64,000 nt of DNA from Apus apus (Eukaryota; Chordata; Aves; Apodiformes; Apodidae). The notes beneath the pieces were generated by a model. The model had not been told where the DNA came from. It worked only from the letters and a program-made list of their open reading frames with translations, and made no database searches. A program made the translations under genes and the position numbers. Shown here piece after piece: positions 1 to 12,544 of this stretch (positions are counted from its first letter, which is position 1; each line of letters opens with the position of its first letter). The stretch lies in assembly GCF_020740795.1 (NCBI RefSeq), contig NC_067301.1:7206501-7270500 (forward strand), read 5' to 3'.

Positions 1-420
1 TGTGCTCCATGCTGCAGCCTGCTGCCAACCAGTTTCAGTGGGAAATGGTGCTTGGCTCAGGGCACAAAGGAATGTAGCAGATCCTCCCTGCCAGATGATG
101 AGTGTGGTGACACACAGCTCCAGGAGAGGAGTGTTGGCCCAGGGTGGAAGACTGAGCTGGTGGACTTCAATTTCTTCTTGGCTTAGGGGAGCTACTTTTC
201 CGCTTGCCTGCTTTGGGTAAAATCACTACTGTAATGCTAAAGGTGCTAGAGAGAAAAAAAAAATACATTTCCAGCCACTTGTCTCCCAGTGAAGAAGCAT
301 CTGCCTCATTAGCAAGAAGGAGCTATTTCTTATTAGACTGTCTCTAGAAAAGCAGCAGCCTTGGTCCACAACAGTTTCAGGTTCTGTATTCCCATCAGCT
401 CCAGTGGCAGGTATGTTTCT

Positions 421-1132
421 ATCACAGATACATCACAGAATCACAGGGGTTGGAAGGGGCCTCTGGAGATCATCAAGTCCAACCCCCCTGCCAGAGCAGG
501 ACCAAATCTAGGGCAGGTCACTCAGAAAGGCATCCAGATGGGTCCTGAAAGTCTCCAGAGAAGGAGACTCCACAGCCTCTCTGGGCAGCCTGTCCCAGGG
601 CTCTGTCACCCTCACAGGAAAGAAGTTTCTCCTCATGTTGAGGTGGAACTTCCTGTGTTGTAACTTTCCCCTCGTCCTGTCACAGGCACCACTGAACACA
701 GACTGGCCCATTCTTGACACCCACCCTGCAGATACTTGTAGACATTAATCAAGTCCCCTCTCAGTCTTCTCCAGACTAAGCAGCCCCAGGTCTCTCAGCC
801 TTTCCTTGTCAGACAGATGTTCCAGTCCCTCCATCATCTTCATAGCCTCCATTGGACTCTTCCCAGCATCTCCCTGTCCCTCTGGAACTGGGGAGCCCAG
901 AACTGGACACAAGACTCCAGATGTGACCTCAATGGGCAGAGTAGAGGGGCAGGAGAAGCTCCCTGGACCTGCTGGCCACACTGTTCTTCATGCACCCCAG
1001 GATACTATTGGCTCTCTTGGCCATGCCAATGCTGTCCCATGGATAACTTGTTGTCCACCAGGACCCCAGGGTCCTTCTCCATGGGGCTGCTTTCTAGCCG
1101 GCCAACCCCTCATCTATATTGGTGCATGAAGT
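421..1132 (-). mobile_element. CR1 LINE fragment, antisense
   Basis: A 5'-truncated CR1 non-LTR retrotransposon read on the minus strand. The 3' end lies at the left (CACAGAATCACAGG, the CR1 terminal octamers), followed by the conserved 3' UTR core (GGAAGGGGCCTCTGGAGATC) and, to the right, the end of the reverse-transcriptase ORF region. It is diverged from the young copies elsewhere in the window and is dead. Confidence 0.9.
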
Positions 1133-3283
1133 CAACTTTGCTCCAGAACAGAGAAACTTCAGTATATTTGAGCATATTTTAATTCACTTTCTAAGAACTG
1201 ACACAAAAATGGGGTGGGGTGTTTGAAAGCACACCAGTGAATACCCCTTGGAATAAAGAATGGAGATTAAAAGTGATGTCTGGAAGGCCACAAAGTGGCA
1301 AGGAATATGCATTTTTTTGTTGAAATGGGAAAGGTAGTGATTTTTTCACAGAATTACAGGAAATACAGGGCTGACAGTAGGACTCTGCCACTGGAAAAAA
1401 TAATAAGCTTATTTAAAGTATTTTATGGTGGTGATAGTGTTCTACACAATCAGAGATTAGCTCTGACAGCTGCTGAAGTGAGACTCCCAGATGAGGAACT
1501 TCCCTGTCCTGCACTGTGCCTTCCTCTCGTGCATCCTCCCTGAAGGGTGGCTCCAGTCAGACACTGTGCAGCACGGAGGGAGTAAGGGAGGGGACACAGA
1601 TGACACTGTCCCCTTAAAAAAATGAGGTGGAGGGGAGAGGAAATGGAGCAGAGGGTTTGGATACAGCTGCCATCCCCAGGCACAGTATCTTTTGCTAGAG
1701 CCCACCGAGGTCAGGCAGGCGTGTGGCTGTTAAGGAACGTGCAGGGCTGGCAGCTCCCCTCTAGGGCCGATTTTGAGATAAAAATCCAGGAAGGGGACAA
1801 CAACAAAAGCTTTTATCTTCCTCCGCTTGCATCTCAGTGTAGTTCTGTGGCTCAGCCACCGCAGGTGCTGGGGTTTTGCACAAAGGTGTGCAGTGAATGA
1901 GGGGAGGGCAGCTGGGGTGGTTTTATCTTTTCTTTCTTGGTGTCTTCAAACCGACAGTCAAGGAGCACATTCTCTCCCCTCCCCTCCACCTTCCAATCCC
2001 TCCCCTCCTGTCAGAGAGGCACCGCAAGGGGAGAAATGCCAAAGAACACCATTTTCCTGCAGCTGCATGGTCTTTTTTTTTTTGTACAAGCAAGGCAGGA
2101 ATGTTTAGCAAAGTGGAGCCATCTGGCTAAGACACTCCAGGGCTGTTCAGCACAGGAGACAAAGGGCTGTATGATAGTAAAGCATTGCTGAGGTAACCTG
2201 GAATGGAGAAGACACTGAGCAGGGCCAGGCCTTGGTCCCAACAGCTTGGCTTTGGAAGGTGATGCTCTGGAGTGTAGTACACTGACAGCAGCCACCTAAG
2301 GGGGAAATAAGGTTGGAAAAAGTTTAGACATTAAACAGTTGAGGCATCACTGCAAAAACAAGACACTTCTGTTATGCTTTGAATGATGTAAGTGCCTCTA
2401 GAAAGTGCTCACAGAGGGGACTTCCCATAGACAGGAGGCATAAAAGGTACCACGGTGCACAAATAAATGAATTAGTGCCCATGCCTTCAAATCATAAAAA
2501 CACGAATGGACATAAAGGGGTTGGCAGCACCAGTGAGGATTATGTGCAGAAAAAAAAAAGATGGGAAACATGAAACTACAGTTGATAAGTTCTGTGGTGT
2601 TTGAGAGCCATACACATGGACTCTGGTAATCTGGAGAGTGAAGAGGTGGGTGCAGAGATTTGGAGATGGCTTGTGCAAAGTGCAGAAAAGAAAACAAGAC
2701 TAGGTGGGGAAGGGAATTGAGGATTACTTTCAACCCAAGTGAAGGGAAAGTAGAGGGATTTGGAGGAAGAAAAAAAACCAACAAAACCAAAAAACACAGA
2801 CCTAGCCAAGAAAAATACCTAACCTTGGCACAAGTGCACAGCAAGGGGCACACAGGAGGAGTTTATTGCCTCTCAGCATACTCTGCACAGACTTGAAATA
2901 ACCGTGGTGGTGAAAATACCAGCGTAGTTCACACCCCTGCTCTGCCTTGCTGTGATAATCCTCAGCTCAGGCAGCTGAGGCACAGGTAACTGCCTCAAAG
3001 AGACCAAGGTGAAGGAAGAGCAGGAAAGGGATCCTACCTGCAAGTAAGAGCTTGTTAGCGCGTTTGGACGAAAAATTTCCGGCTTGCAGCCAGATCTCAG
3101 CAACGGAACTAGTAAAATTGAGGCAGGTGGTCAATGGGAGCGGCAGGGGGGTAGGGAGAGGCTGAAGGCAGGCACTGGGGGAGCAGCAAACGGCGGGAGG
3201 AGAGCGAAGGGAGAAGCCGGAGCAAAGATGAGAGGCTCCAGGGGTGGAACGCCCGGGTCTGCGAGGGAGCCGCGGGTGTGAGG
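1133..3283. other. Intergenic DNA upstream of HP1BP3
   Basis: AT-balanced sequence with short A and T runs. No exon, RNA gene or repeat family is recognisable here. Together with 1-420 this is the spacer on the 5' side of HP1BP3. In mammals EIF4G3 lies on that side, but no EIF4G3 exon is visible. Confidence 0.5.
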
Positions 3284-3500
3284 GGATGAGCTGCGGGGGG
3301 ACAGGCTGAGGGGACAGGCTGAGGGGACAGGTGGAGGGGACAGGTGGAGGGGTCGAGCTGAGGGAGGACAGCCCGGGAGGACAGGTGGAGCTGAGGGAGG
3401 ACAGGTCGGGAGGACAGATCAAGCTGAGGGAGGACAGCTCGGGAGGACAGGGGGAGCTGAGGGAGGACAGGGGGAGCTGAGGGAGGGCCGCCCGGGAGGA
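3284..3500. repeat. GC-rich minisatellite upstream of the HP1BP3 promoter
   Basis: Irregular tandem repeat whose units contain GAGCTGAGGGAGGACAG or GGGGACAGGTGGAG, with variable length (about 17-35 bp). It ends where the CpG island begins. The core GCTGAGGGAGGA recurs in the DDOST intron 1 array. Confidence 0.8.
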
Positions 3501-4400
3501 CCGCCCGGCACCCGCCCGAGCTGAGGAGCCGCCTCCGCCTCTCGCGCCCTCAGGGGGCGGAGGCGGGAATCGCCTCAGCGCGGCGCGCGCCCCGCCCGCC
3601 GCGACGTCAGGGCGGGAGGAACCGCCGGGAGGGCGGGGCGGGCCCGGCCGCGCATGCGCGCTGCAGCTCCCCCCGCCTCCACGTCGCCCGGGAGAGGAGA
3701 GGGCGGGGGGAGCGGGCGGGGGAGGGGGGGGGGGCTCGGCGTTCGAAAAATGCCCGCGGCCTCCCATTGGCTGGCGCCGCCGCGCCCCGCCCCCTCCCGC
3801 GCGCCGCGGCCCCGCCCCCCGCCCCGCCCCGTTGCCCCGGCCCCCCCGCTCCCCGCCGCCGCCATTTGAGGGGCCGCTTTGTGTCCGCCGGGCCCGCTGG
3901 TGAGTCCCCCGGAGCCCGCCCGGCGCGGCGGCGGATGGGGGCGGCGGGGTGGGGCGGCGGAGGGAGCAGGCCCGGCAGGCCGCGGGGTGCCGCGCGGGGC
4001 CGGCCTGCCGGGGGGGGGCCGCGGGAACTCCCCTCAGCGCCGCGCCCCGTCCCTGACAGGCCGCGGGAGGGGGAGCTGTCGTGACGAGTCGCGACAGGCT
4101 GCGCGGGCAGCGCGGCCTGCTTCCCCTCGCGCCCCCGGGGAGGCCCGTGTTGCGCCGGGCTCGCCGCCGTCCAGGCCCGAGGAGGCGGCCCCGGCCTCGG
4201 GTGCCGCCGGGCCGGGAGCTGCTGGCGCCGCGGCCGGGCCTGGCGGGGGGCGAGCCCCCGAGCTGTCGTCGTCCCTCACAAAGGAGGTTGCGGGTGTCAA
4301 AACCGCCTCTCCCGTCCCGCTGACACCCGGTGAACACCGGCGGGTGTGCCCCGGGTTGCGGGCCCGGCGCGGGGGGAAGGTCAGCGGCGGAAGGGGCTGG
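3480..4400 (+). promoter_or_regulatory. HP1BP3: CpG-island promoter of HP1BP3
   Basis: Very CpG-rich, GC-rich block with an inverted CCAAT box (ATTGG at 3766-3770) followed by several CCCCGCCC-type Sp1 sites, and no TATA box. It precedes the presumed non-coding first exon, which ends at 3899 before a GTGAGT donor. Housekeeping-type promoter inferred; the exact start site cannot be fixed from sequence. Confidence 0.8.
3860..3899 (+). other. HP1BP3: HP1BP3 non-coding exon 1 (5' boundary uncertain)
   Basis: The stretch around CCGCCGCCATTTGAGG leads to a strong donor, CTG|GTGAGT, with the intron starting at 3900. It lies in the CpG island on the correct strand, 8.5 kb before the exon carrying the ATG. 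The 5' limit is a guess. Confidence 0.6.
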
Positions 4401-7400
4401 TAGATCAATGGTCGCTGTTATGAACTTGGGCAGCCTGAGCCCCCGCGGTAGCCTTCCCGCGTTTTGTTTGGTTGGTTGTGGTTCTTTTTCCTCCACGAAC
4501 TCACTTCATCGGATGCCAGAGAAGCGCTGCCACTAGAGGAAACCTCAGTCCGAGACGAGTGTGGCTCCGCTTTCAAAAAGAAGCTCTTAACCCCGCTCGG
4601 TGCTGCTAGAGATGGATACAGGCCTAAGTGTGAGGTTACCGGGCACTTGTGGGTTCCTTCCCGAGACCTTGTGGTCACAGCCCTGGTTAAAGAATGTTAA
4701 TGACCTTCTACCCCTTGCTGCACGCGCTTTCCCATAGAGAAGGCTATTAAATTACAGTGTGGAATAGGACTGTTTCAGAGGGGCTTCTATTCTGTGTTCA
4801 TTATGCTTATACTCTGGATAATATTGTTTTGGTTTAAACCTTGCCGAGACTTGAGGAGTACCGAAATCCCAGCTGATGTAAACTGGTGTAGCTCTTGCCA
4901 GGCCAGAGGGGCTCCACCAGCTTATGATGCTGAGGACACTTCCAGACCCAAGAGGCTGCTCAAAACAAATCCTTCCTCCTGTGCTCTTAACTATTTTCAC
5001 AGTCATCCGTGTCTGCAAATCAGGGGGAGGTGGTGCTGCCTGTGCTGCAGAAGAAAAGTTAGATCATGTGGGGTTGTGGGTGTGTTCACTCGTTTCAAAG
5101 TGTGGCTGTGACACAGTTTGCTCATATCTGTGGTACTTCAGGTTGCTCTTTTCAGGAGTCTTCCTTGGCAGCTGAATTGTTTCTGGGTTAACAAGCGTGT
5201 AGCTTCTCAGTTCTTATCAGGCCCTTTGAGTAATAGTTGCAGTCTGACTTCCAAGCATGTGACTTTTTTGTTTTGTTTGCTTTTACCATAAATAGTATTT
5301 TTAGCATCTTCCAGAAAGAGTTGGCCAGCGATCTTTGGCAAGCAGCTATCTTATTGAGGCAGGAAAGGTTCAGGAGTGCTGGTGTTTATAAACAATGTTA
5401 CTCTATTAAGCTTCTCCATGTGAGGACAGTGTGCGTAGGGGGAAGGAGAGGAAGGTGCCACTGATGAGTTTAGTTAAAGAATGGAGTTTTATTAATGGGC
5501 TGGGCAGGAGGGCACTTCACTTCCTCAGGAGGGACTTAGGTGGATAGAGTAGGAGATCCTTGGAAATGAGGAATGGGTAGGAGGGGAAAAAATTGCATGT
5601 CATTTCTGTTGGGGAAGAACTTGGTGTAGATGCCTTGAAAACATCTACTGGATTTAGCAGCCTTTACCTGCCTGTGCCTCCTAATTAATTAGCTCTTCAC
5701 TGCATCGTGCCCTTTCCTCAGGTAGTAGCTGCCTCAGTTATTTTTGTCTTCAGAAAATCTTTTTCTCTTCTCAGAATTTCTTTTTCCCTTTCAACAGAAA
5801 TGGATGTATGACTCTTTTGTCAAAGTTCTATTACAAGTGACCCAAGGCATTCAGAGGGATTTAACTTCCATGAGGGAGAATAAAATAAGTTTTACATTGA
5901 TGGGCTCAAATATGAGGTCTGAGTAGCTTTTATACAGACCTCAAATAAATCATAGATTTTATCATGTATAGTTTTGTACTATAGAGTAATAAGTGATGAC
6001 TTAAATAAGTAATAGTTTGGGAGAAGGGTTTATATAGTTGTTTTAAGTTTATCCATCTAAGCAAGGATGTTGCCTGTAAAAGGTTCTTACACTGGGATGT
6101 AATGTTAGCAGCCTGAATTTTAATTCAAGGGTCAGTGGTTTGTCAGAATTCATCAGGTTGGATCCTAGAATTAAGATATTTCATCCAAGGCTATGAAACT
6201 TCCAGCAGTGGAATTTTCATATTGGATTAGTTTTATGTTTGGTTCTAAACTTAAAGATGAACCCTGTGCACCCTAATAGGAGCTGTTTTGTTCCTGAGCT
6301 GCCTGTGCCAGGGGCAGAGCTTGGAGAATCTATGGCACAGCTAAAAATGGTTCAAAAACTGTTGTCCCACTGAGGTTGTCACTGTCACAGTCCTGAGCAT
6401 TGTTGCAGAGAGGATTAGTTTTAGACAGCTATGCAAGCAGAAATTCTGCTTTGTGTTAATCCCTTAGCCGAAGTTTTTGTGGGCTTCTGGTATGAATTTA
6501 AATCATGGAATACCTGGCCTTGCCTGTGTGTCTGGAGTTGGGAAGGAAAACTCTTGAGTACAGGAAAAGAAGATAATCCAGGCCACAGAAATGATCTGCT
6601 GACACTGGCTTCTGTATGGGTCAAAGATTGATGGAGACACAATATGAAACCTATTGTGATTTTAATATTGGGCTGGCATTTTCTGTGGTGAAGAGTAGTG
6701 GAGGTGAGGCATGGGTTGTTACTTGTATTTTAATAAAGATCTGCTGAGATTGAGCTGACTTTGAGTTACTGGAATTATTACACCCTGGCAGAGGTGAGGC
6801 ACTGAGCTCAGCCCCAGGTATTCAGGCAGAGCATCCGTCTCTGTGCTGTTTTGGGGGAGGTTTTTTTTTCTTTTGTTCAGAGAGCAGCACCTGTGTGTGC
6901 AGAAGGTCAGTGTTTAAACTTTGCTTCATTCTGTGTAAGTCAACAGGATAGACAAGGTGTAAGTCAAGTTGCATTTGGAGTCAAATTTGGTGTGACTCTG
7001 AAATGAAAATGTGTCTTTAGACTTGGAAAAAACTCACCTGTGGGTCTGTGTGTGTGGGAGTGCATGTGTTTGGGAACTAGAAGTATGAAAGATTTTGGCT
7101 GTGCTTCTCTGATCCCCAATGTAATCAAGATTTGTTCCTTTCCTTAAGGCTGTATAAGGAAGGATGGATGGAAATAGAAACTGTAACACTAGCCAAGCCC
7201 AAGAATTTCACCTGGCAAGCCATGAGCAATTGGATCTTTGTATTGGACCACTACTCTTCTTTAATTGAAGCAAGATGGTTTGCAATTCTTGTAGTAGCAT
7301 GGGGCTCAGTCCGTGACACATCTCTGAAAGACTCAGCAGCAAGAGAGTTGCCAATACAGCCCTTGTAGCTCCATGGGGAGGCAGGGGATTGAAATTCCAC

Positions 7401-10400
7401 TTACCTAGGACACCTCCCAGGAAACCAAAGAAGCGTGGTGGCCATAGGGGTGGAGACAGGGTTAGCACAGAACTTGAGTGGCAGCAAAAGTGGTGGGAAT
7501 GGCAGTAGTGAAGTCACACTCAGCCAGATATCAAACAGGAGTGAATTTCCAAACAGGATGCCAAATAGGGATTAGAATTGGGGACTGGTTCTGTATTGAG
7601 ATACTTTACTCCTTTGCATGTTTTGAGGCTGTTTTAGATGACTAACTACTACTGGTCTGACTTAAGCCAACAGACAGCTTGGTGAACTGCAAAAACAAAA
7701 AGCAGATCAGTAAGTGCTGGAACATCTTTGTGGAGCAGGCTCTGACAGATAAATTTTGTGAAACACCAGTTTGTGTCCCGGATGTTGCTGGATGATCTGT
7801 TCTGTTGCAATATAGATGTAGAGGGTTCTGGTAAAGTATCTACTACCTGAGCTGGACTTGTAGGGAAGAGCTTTGAGGATTTCAGAGGGCCAGAAGTCTT
7901 GAAAAAGTTGGCCAGCTTGCAATTTAGAAGGTAATGTTTTGGCATGTGTGGTTTGGATTTCCTTTTTTGCTTTGTGAAAATATTAACATTTCCTGTGCTT
8001 TTCTTTCTGCAGCTTCTGAGACATTTAAATGCTCTTCTGCTCAATTCCGCTTTAGTAACTAAAAGATAATTCCACAGTAATTAATAGCCTGTTCTTGAAA
8101 TGCAGTTACTTTGCTTTTTAAGCCTTGCTGGTAATAGTCATTCCTGCTTGTATGGCTGGTGGTTCTGTACCCCTTGGCAGCCTGGCTTCAAATCTGCAAG
8201 AATGTAAAAATTTTGTTCTAGCCCTTTTTGACCTGATTTCTAGACCCGTGTCATGTAGCGTGTCCCGAGCCATGTCTAGGAGCACATCAATCACCTGTCT
8301 GCGTGTCATGTGGCAGTAAGTGGACACCCTTGGTGGCACAGGGCTGGATCTGCTTTCTCATTTTTCCATTGCATATTTGTTTGCAATCTGCTCAGCTCCA
8401 TGCACCCAACCACATCCTTGTGACTTGATATTTCCGCCACTGTGACAGTTGGCCTGCCATGTTCCAGACCTGATTTCATCCTAAAATATTTTCCCTTCAA
8501 TGAGACTGAAGTCTGAGATAAGGTGGAAAATCTTAGAGCCAGCAGGAATTCAAGGAGTCAGCCGAACTATGCCTCAGATTAATTTTTTTAAAGTCCTTGT
8601 GCCTGTCACATTGGTAGGGGTACTGCACTGTTCTCAAATACTGTCCCGAATATGTGAGTCTTACCTGAGACCTCATTTTTTTTCTTTTTTCCCAAGAATG
8701 ATATAATAGTTCAGGAGGAAATTAATATTTTTTTTTCATTATAGTTCATGGAAAGCTACCTGTAGCTTTGACTGACTCTTCCATTAGGGACCATTCCCTG
8801 AGCTGGGAGACTGATTTCTGCTCATCTAGAAATCCAAAAAGTTGATTGTTGTTTTTTTTTCTTACCAGCTCCTTGCTGGATTATTGACTGAAATTACCAG
8901 TTCATGAGAGCTGGAGAACTTATGACCCTGTAGTTCAACCTGTAGTTGGCATCTTGGTGATTTTTTTTTTTTCTTACAGTCAATCAGATTTAAGTGTATG
9001 AGAGGTACCCAGCAACCACCTTGAAAACCTGCATCTTCAATTGATGGCTTTCTCCCCCTTTCCAAGCACAGTATTTGACATTTGTGTGAATTTAAAAATA
9101 CAGTTAGTACTTTCCAATTGTTTATTGTTAAAAGTGATGTTTGCAGTCCTAGCTGTGGCACAGCTTTAGAGATGTCTACATAGCCCATTCATGAAACAAG
9201 GTGTCCAGGTAACAGTTGGTTTAGGTGACTTTATTTTTTTTCAGTTGAATCTAGTGTTTTATCTATGTGGGGGGTGAGAGTTCTTCTTTATTGCTCTTGC
9301 AAAACCTTCTAGTCTTTCTGTTTATCTTTTAAGAAACTAAATTCAAGCCTGTTTGCAGTTGGTGTTTCACACCCAGTGGAGGAAAATCCTTTTGAAGAAA
9401 TAGGCAAAGCAGGAGCAGTCCTTGAGCAGTCATGCCTTCACAAGGTGGTGCTTGTGATTTTGCCCCTTGAGGATACCAGTGCTTTGAAGTCAACAGGAGA
9501 TTCTCCTCCTCCTCCTTTGATTCTCTTGGCCTTTGGAGCAGGAGATGATCCACCCATGGGAATGCCAAGGCAATCTACCAACTCTTGCTTGGGTCACTCT
9601 GAATTTCTGGATGGTGGCTCATTTGCATACATTTTAGGCACTGGAGTTAGGAATTGTGCCGTGTTAAATTCACTCTTGGGAGCAGAAAGACTCAAGGAGT
9701 TTATACTGTGATAAAACAAAAGGGTTTCTTAGAACTTGGGGAATTTTAAGTCAAAGTTGAGAGTACTGTGTTTTCATGCATGTGACACACAGGTCACAAA
9801 GTTTAAAAATAAATAAAGCCCAGGACCAGGTCAAACACAGTCCATGTTTGTGTGTGTTTATAATCCCAGGAAAAGTGTCTTTTGTAGCCCCCACTTGATT
9901 CCCTGAGGATAGATCTGTAATTGGTTGGTTTAGGACTCACTTCAAAACACTGGCATTTTTTTAGATGGCTTCAGGCTGTGTTTGCTAGGAAAGTAATTTG
10001 ATACTGAGCTGAAGCCTGGTGGAATTTTTATTTTTTTCTCTTCCTTTCCATACTTGAGGAAGATCCCATAAAATAGGTTAAAAAAAAAAAAAATAATTAA
10101 AAAGTGCTGGCCTGTAGTTTGTATGTTTTAATTGGCCATTAGTATTTTTTCCCCACTGTGAAATTTCCTAAGAAAGTTTCATTCATCTCATTGATTTTAT
10201 TTTTGGCATGCAGCCTGTGTTGGTTTTTCTGTTTTGTCTCAGAAGAAAACATCCAGCACTATTCCCCTCATTGGCTTTTACCAGTGCTGGGTTAGAGCAA
10301 GTTCACTGTTGTTTTTCAGGATGACTTTTGGGTGCCAGAGGAGGTCACAGGTGCTGCAGGAGTCAATTGACAGCCTGGAGCTGTCAGAAACACTGCATTG

Positions 10401-12440
10401 TGAAGAGTGTCAGCAAGATGCATGACTTCTAGAGCATCTCCTGTGGAGATGCTACCTGGCCATGTGTCTAGTCCTTTTCTTGCTATCAGCCTGAAATGAG
10501 CTCTTGGAGTGACACCAGAAGAGGCCACAGATATGCTCTAAGGGCTGGAGCCCCCCTGCTCTGGAGACAGGCTGGGAGAGTTGGGGCTTTTCAGCCTGGA
10601 GAAGAGAAGGCTTCAGGGAGACCTTAGAGCACCTTCCAGTGCCTGAAAAGGCCCCAGGAAAGCTGGGGAGGGACTTTGGACAAGGGCAGGGAGGGTTAGG
10701 ATGAGGGGGAATGGATTAAAACTGAAGGAGGGGAGATTTAGGTTGGACATTAGGAAGGAATTCCTTGCTTTGAGAGTGGTGAGATCCTGGCTCAGGTTGC
10801 CCAGGAAAGCTGTGGCTGCCCCATCCCTGGCAGTGTTGAAGGGCAGGTTGGATGGGGCTTGGAGCAGCCTGGGCTGGTGGGAGGTGTCCCTGCCCATGCA
10901 GGGGGTTGGATCTAGATGATCTTTAACCCTTCTAACCCAACCCATTCCATGTAATTCTCTTGGTTGTGCCTTGGGTGTGTGCACCTGATGCGACACTGCA
11001 CCCACGAGTGAATCGATTTATTATTTTCCCACTTTATTATCTGGGGAGGAGATCTTGTAGGTACAATGATGCAGCCTCTTGCATCACCAGACTGTGCGAA
11101 CCCCTCATACCTTAATGCGTGTTCCTCTTGATTCTTCTGTCCCCACTGCTGGTTTCAAGGTGGAAACTCCCTACACAGCTTGGAGGTGTAACTAAAATGC
11201 TCTTTGCAGATGAGCTGGACTTGACTTTGCCTGGGAAAATAACTGAGGTAGAGAGAATCCATCTAATCAATAAGGAGTCCCCGCTGCTGAGTAATAAGAG
11301 GACTGTATTTGTGGTCAACAGGGAGTAGTAGCAGTGATACGGGTGTGGGAATGAGCATTTACCCCTGCAATGGAGAATGCAGTGCAAAGTGCTGAGACTG
11401 GGGTGAAAGTCATCTTGAAAACCATGCCAGGAGTGATGTTATGTCTCTGTTCAAGAGGAAGACACTCAGGGTGGGGAAATACCTGTGGAAGTTGAACATT
11501 TATGTGAAGCGTTTGTTTTCTCATCTGAGCAAAAGAAAACATCCAGAAGAGGGTAGAAGTTGGGAGCGTTTAGCTTTTTCTCTGTAAGGAGAGGAGGAAG
11601 GCAGTGTGGGGCTTGATCTGGGGATGGAACCTGGGGTCGGGGGACTGGCTCCAGCCCTGGTGTGCTAGAAGTGAGGTTTTGCTTCTCAGGTTTTGAAAGG
11701 GAGTGCTGAGAAGTGAGAGTGAAGGAGCATGTAAATGCTGTGTTTTGTGATGGAAATATCCTAACATCTCTCCTTAGGAGAGGCTGATGGAGCAGGTAAG
11801 AAAGGCTCTAGCATTGTAATGGTAGTGAGGGGTGAGACTTAATGAGGGTTAAGCTAAGCTTAACTCATTAGGTACCTATGATGCTGCATGTGTTTGGAGC
11901 AGGGTTTTGGGCTTTGATGGTTATTTTCCTATTCAAGGACTCTTTCCTTTCTCTAAATTGCATGGGGATTAGTTTGGGAGAGGCATGGTTTGAGTCCCCA
12001 TGGATATGTGTTCTGCCTAACAGACTGAATGGTTTAATTCCTTTGGCTGAGAGAAGCTGGATCAATGAGTCAGCTCCTGCTTTTACCCAAAGTGAACGAC
12101 CTCCCTGTTACCTCACTACCTTCCTTTAGGGACAGTGCAATGTCTGCTTTTCCTTAATGCTTTCTGTTAATTTAAAGAGCCTTGTTATTATTTCAGAGAT
12201 GTTTTAATGGAGCAGGCTGCAGGTCTGGCTTACACCTTTACCATTTTTGCTACATCCATAGCACTCGAGTTTGCATATATGTTTTAGCATCGTGGTTGAA
12301 TGCAAGTGTTGATTGTTATGTTAGTCATAAGCTGTAACTCATTTATCCTTCTTTTCTTTTTAATCTTTAGTTTGTTAGAGACCTGGACGTAGATGTTTTT
12401 GTTTTGTTAATTTTCACACCACATCTTTTCTGTACTTCAG
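3900..12440 (+). other. HP1BP3: HP1BP3 intron 1 (8.5 kb)
   Basis: AT-rich intron from the donor at 3900 to the acceptor TGTACTTCAG ending at 12440. It contains one sense CR1 (10517-10966), an A-run near 10081, and otherwise no recognisable exon or RNA gene. A short CpG-bearing patch near 8220-8330 stands out from the AT-rich background but matches nothing I know. Confidence 0.7.
10517..10966 (+). mobile_element. CR1 LINE fragment, sense
   Basis: 5'-truncated CR1 3' region on the plus strand in HP1BP3 intron 1. It shows GGCTGGGAGAGTTGGGG, AGCTGTGGCTGCCCCATCCC and the 3' core GATGATCTTTAACC, with a decayed terminal octamer. Confidence 0.92.
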
Positions 12441-12544
12441 GTTGACTCCTCACTGCACTGTGAAAACCATTAGGAAAAAGTCCTTGGGGTTAAATCCTGG
12501 GGCTCCACAGTGTTCCCTGCACTTGGGGCTAGAAATTAATTTAA
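12441..12544 (+). other. HP1BP3: HP1BP3 5' UTR part of exon 2
   Basis: From the acceptor TTTTCTGTACTTCAG to the start codon. No upstream ATG is present in this stretch. The start context is TTAAATGG, with G at +4 and a weak -3 base. Confidence 0.7.

Noticed and set aside
2967-4496. 509-codon open frame on the minus strand over the HP1BP3 promoter
   Set aside because: Low-complexity Pro/Arg/Gly/Ala translation produced by a minisatellite and CpG island that lack stop codons; no domain, no conserved motif.
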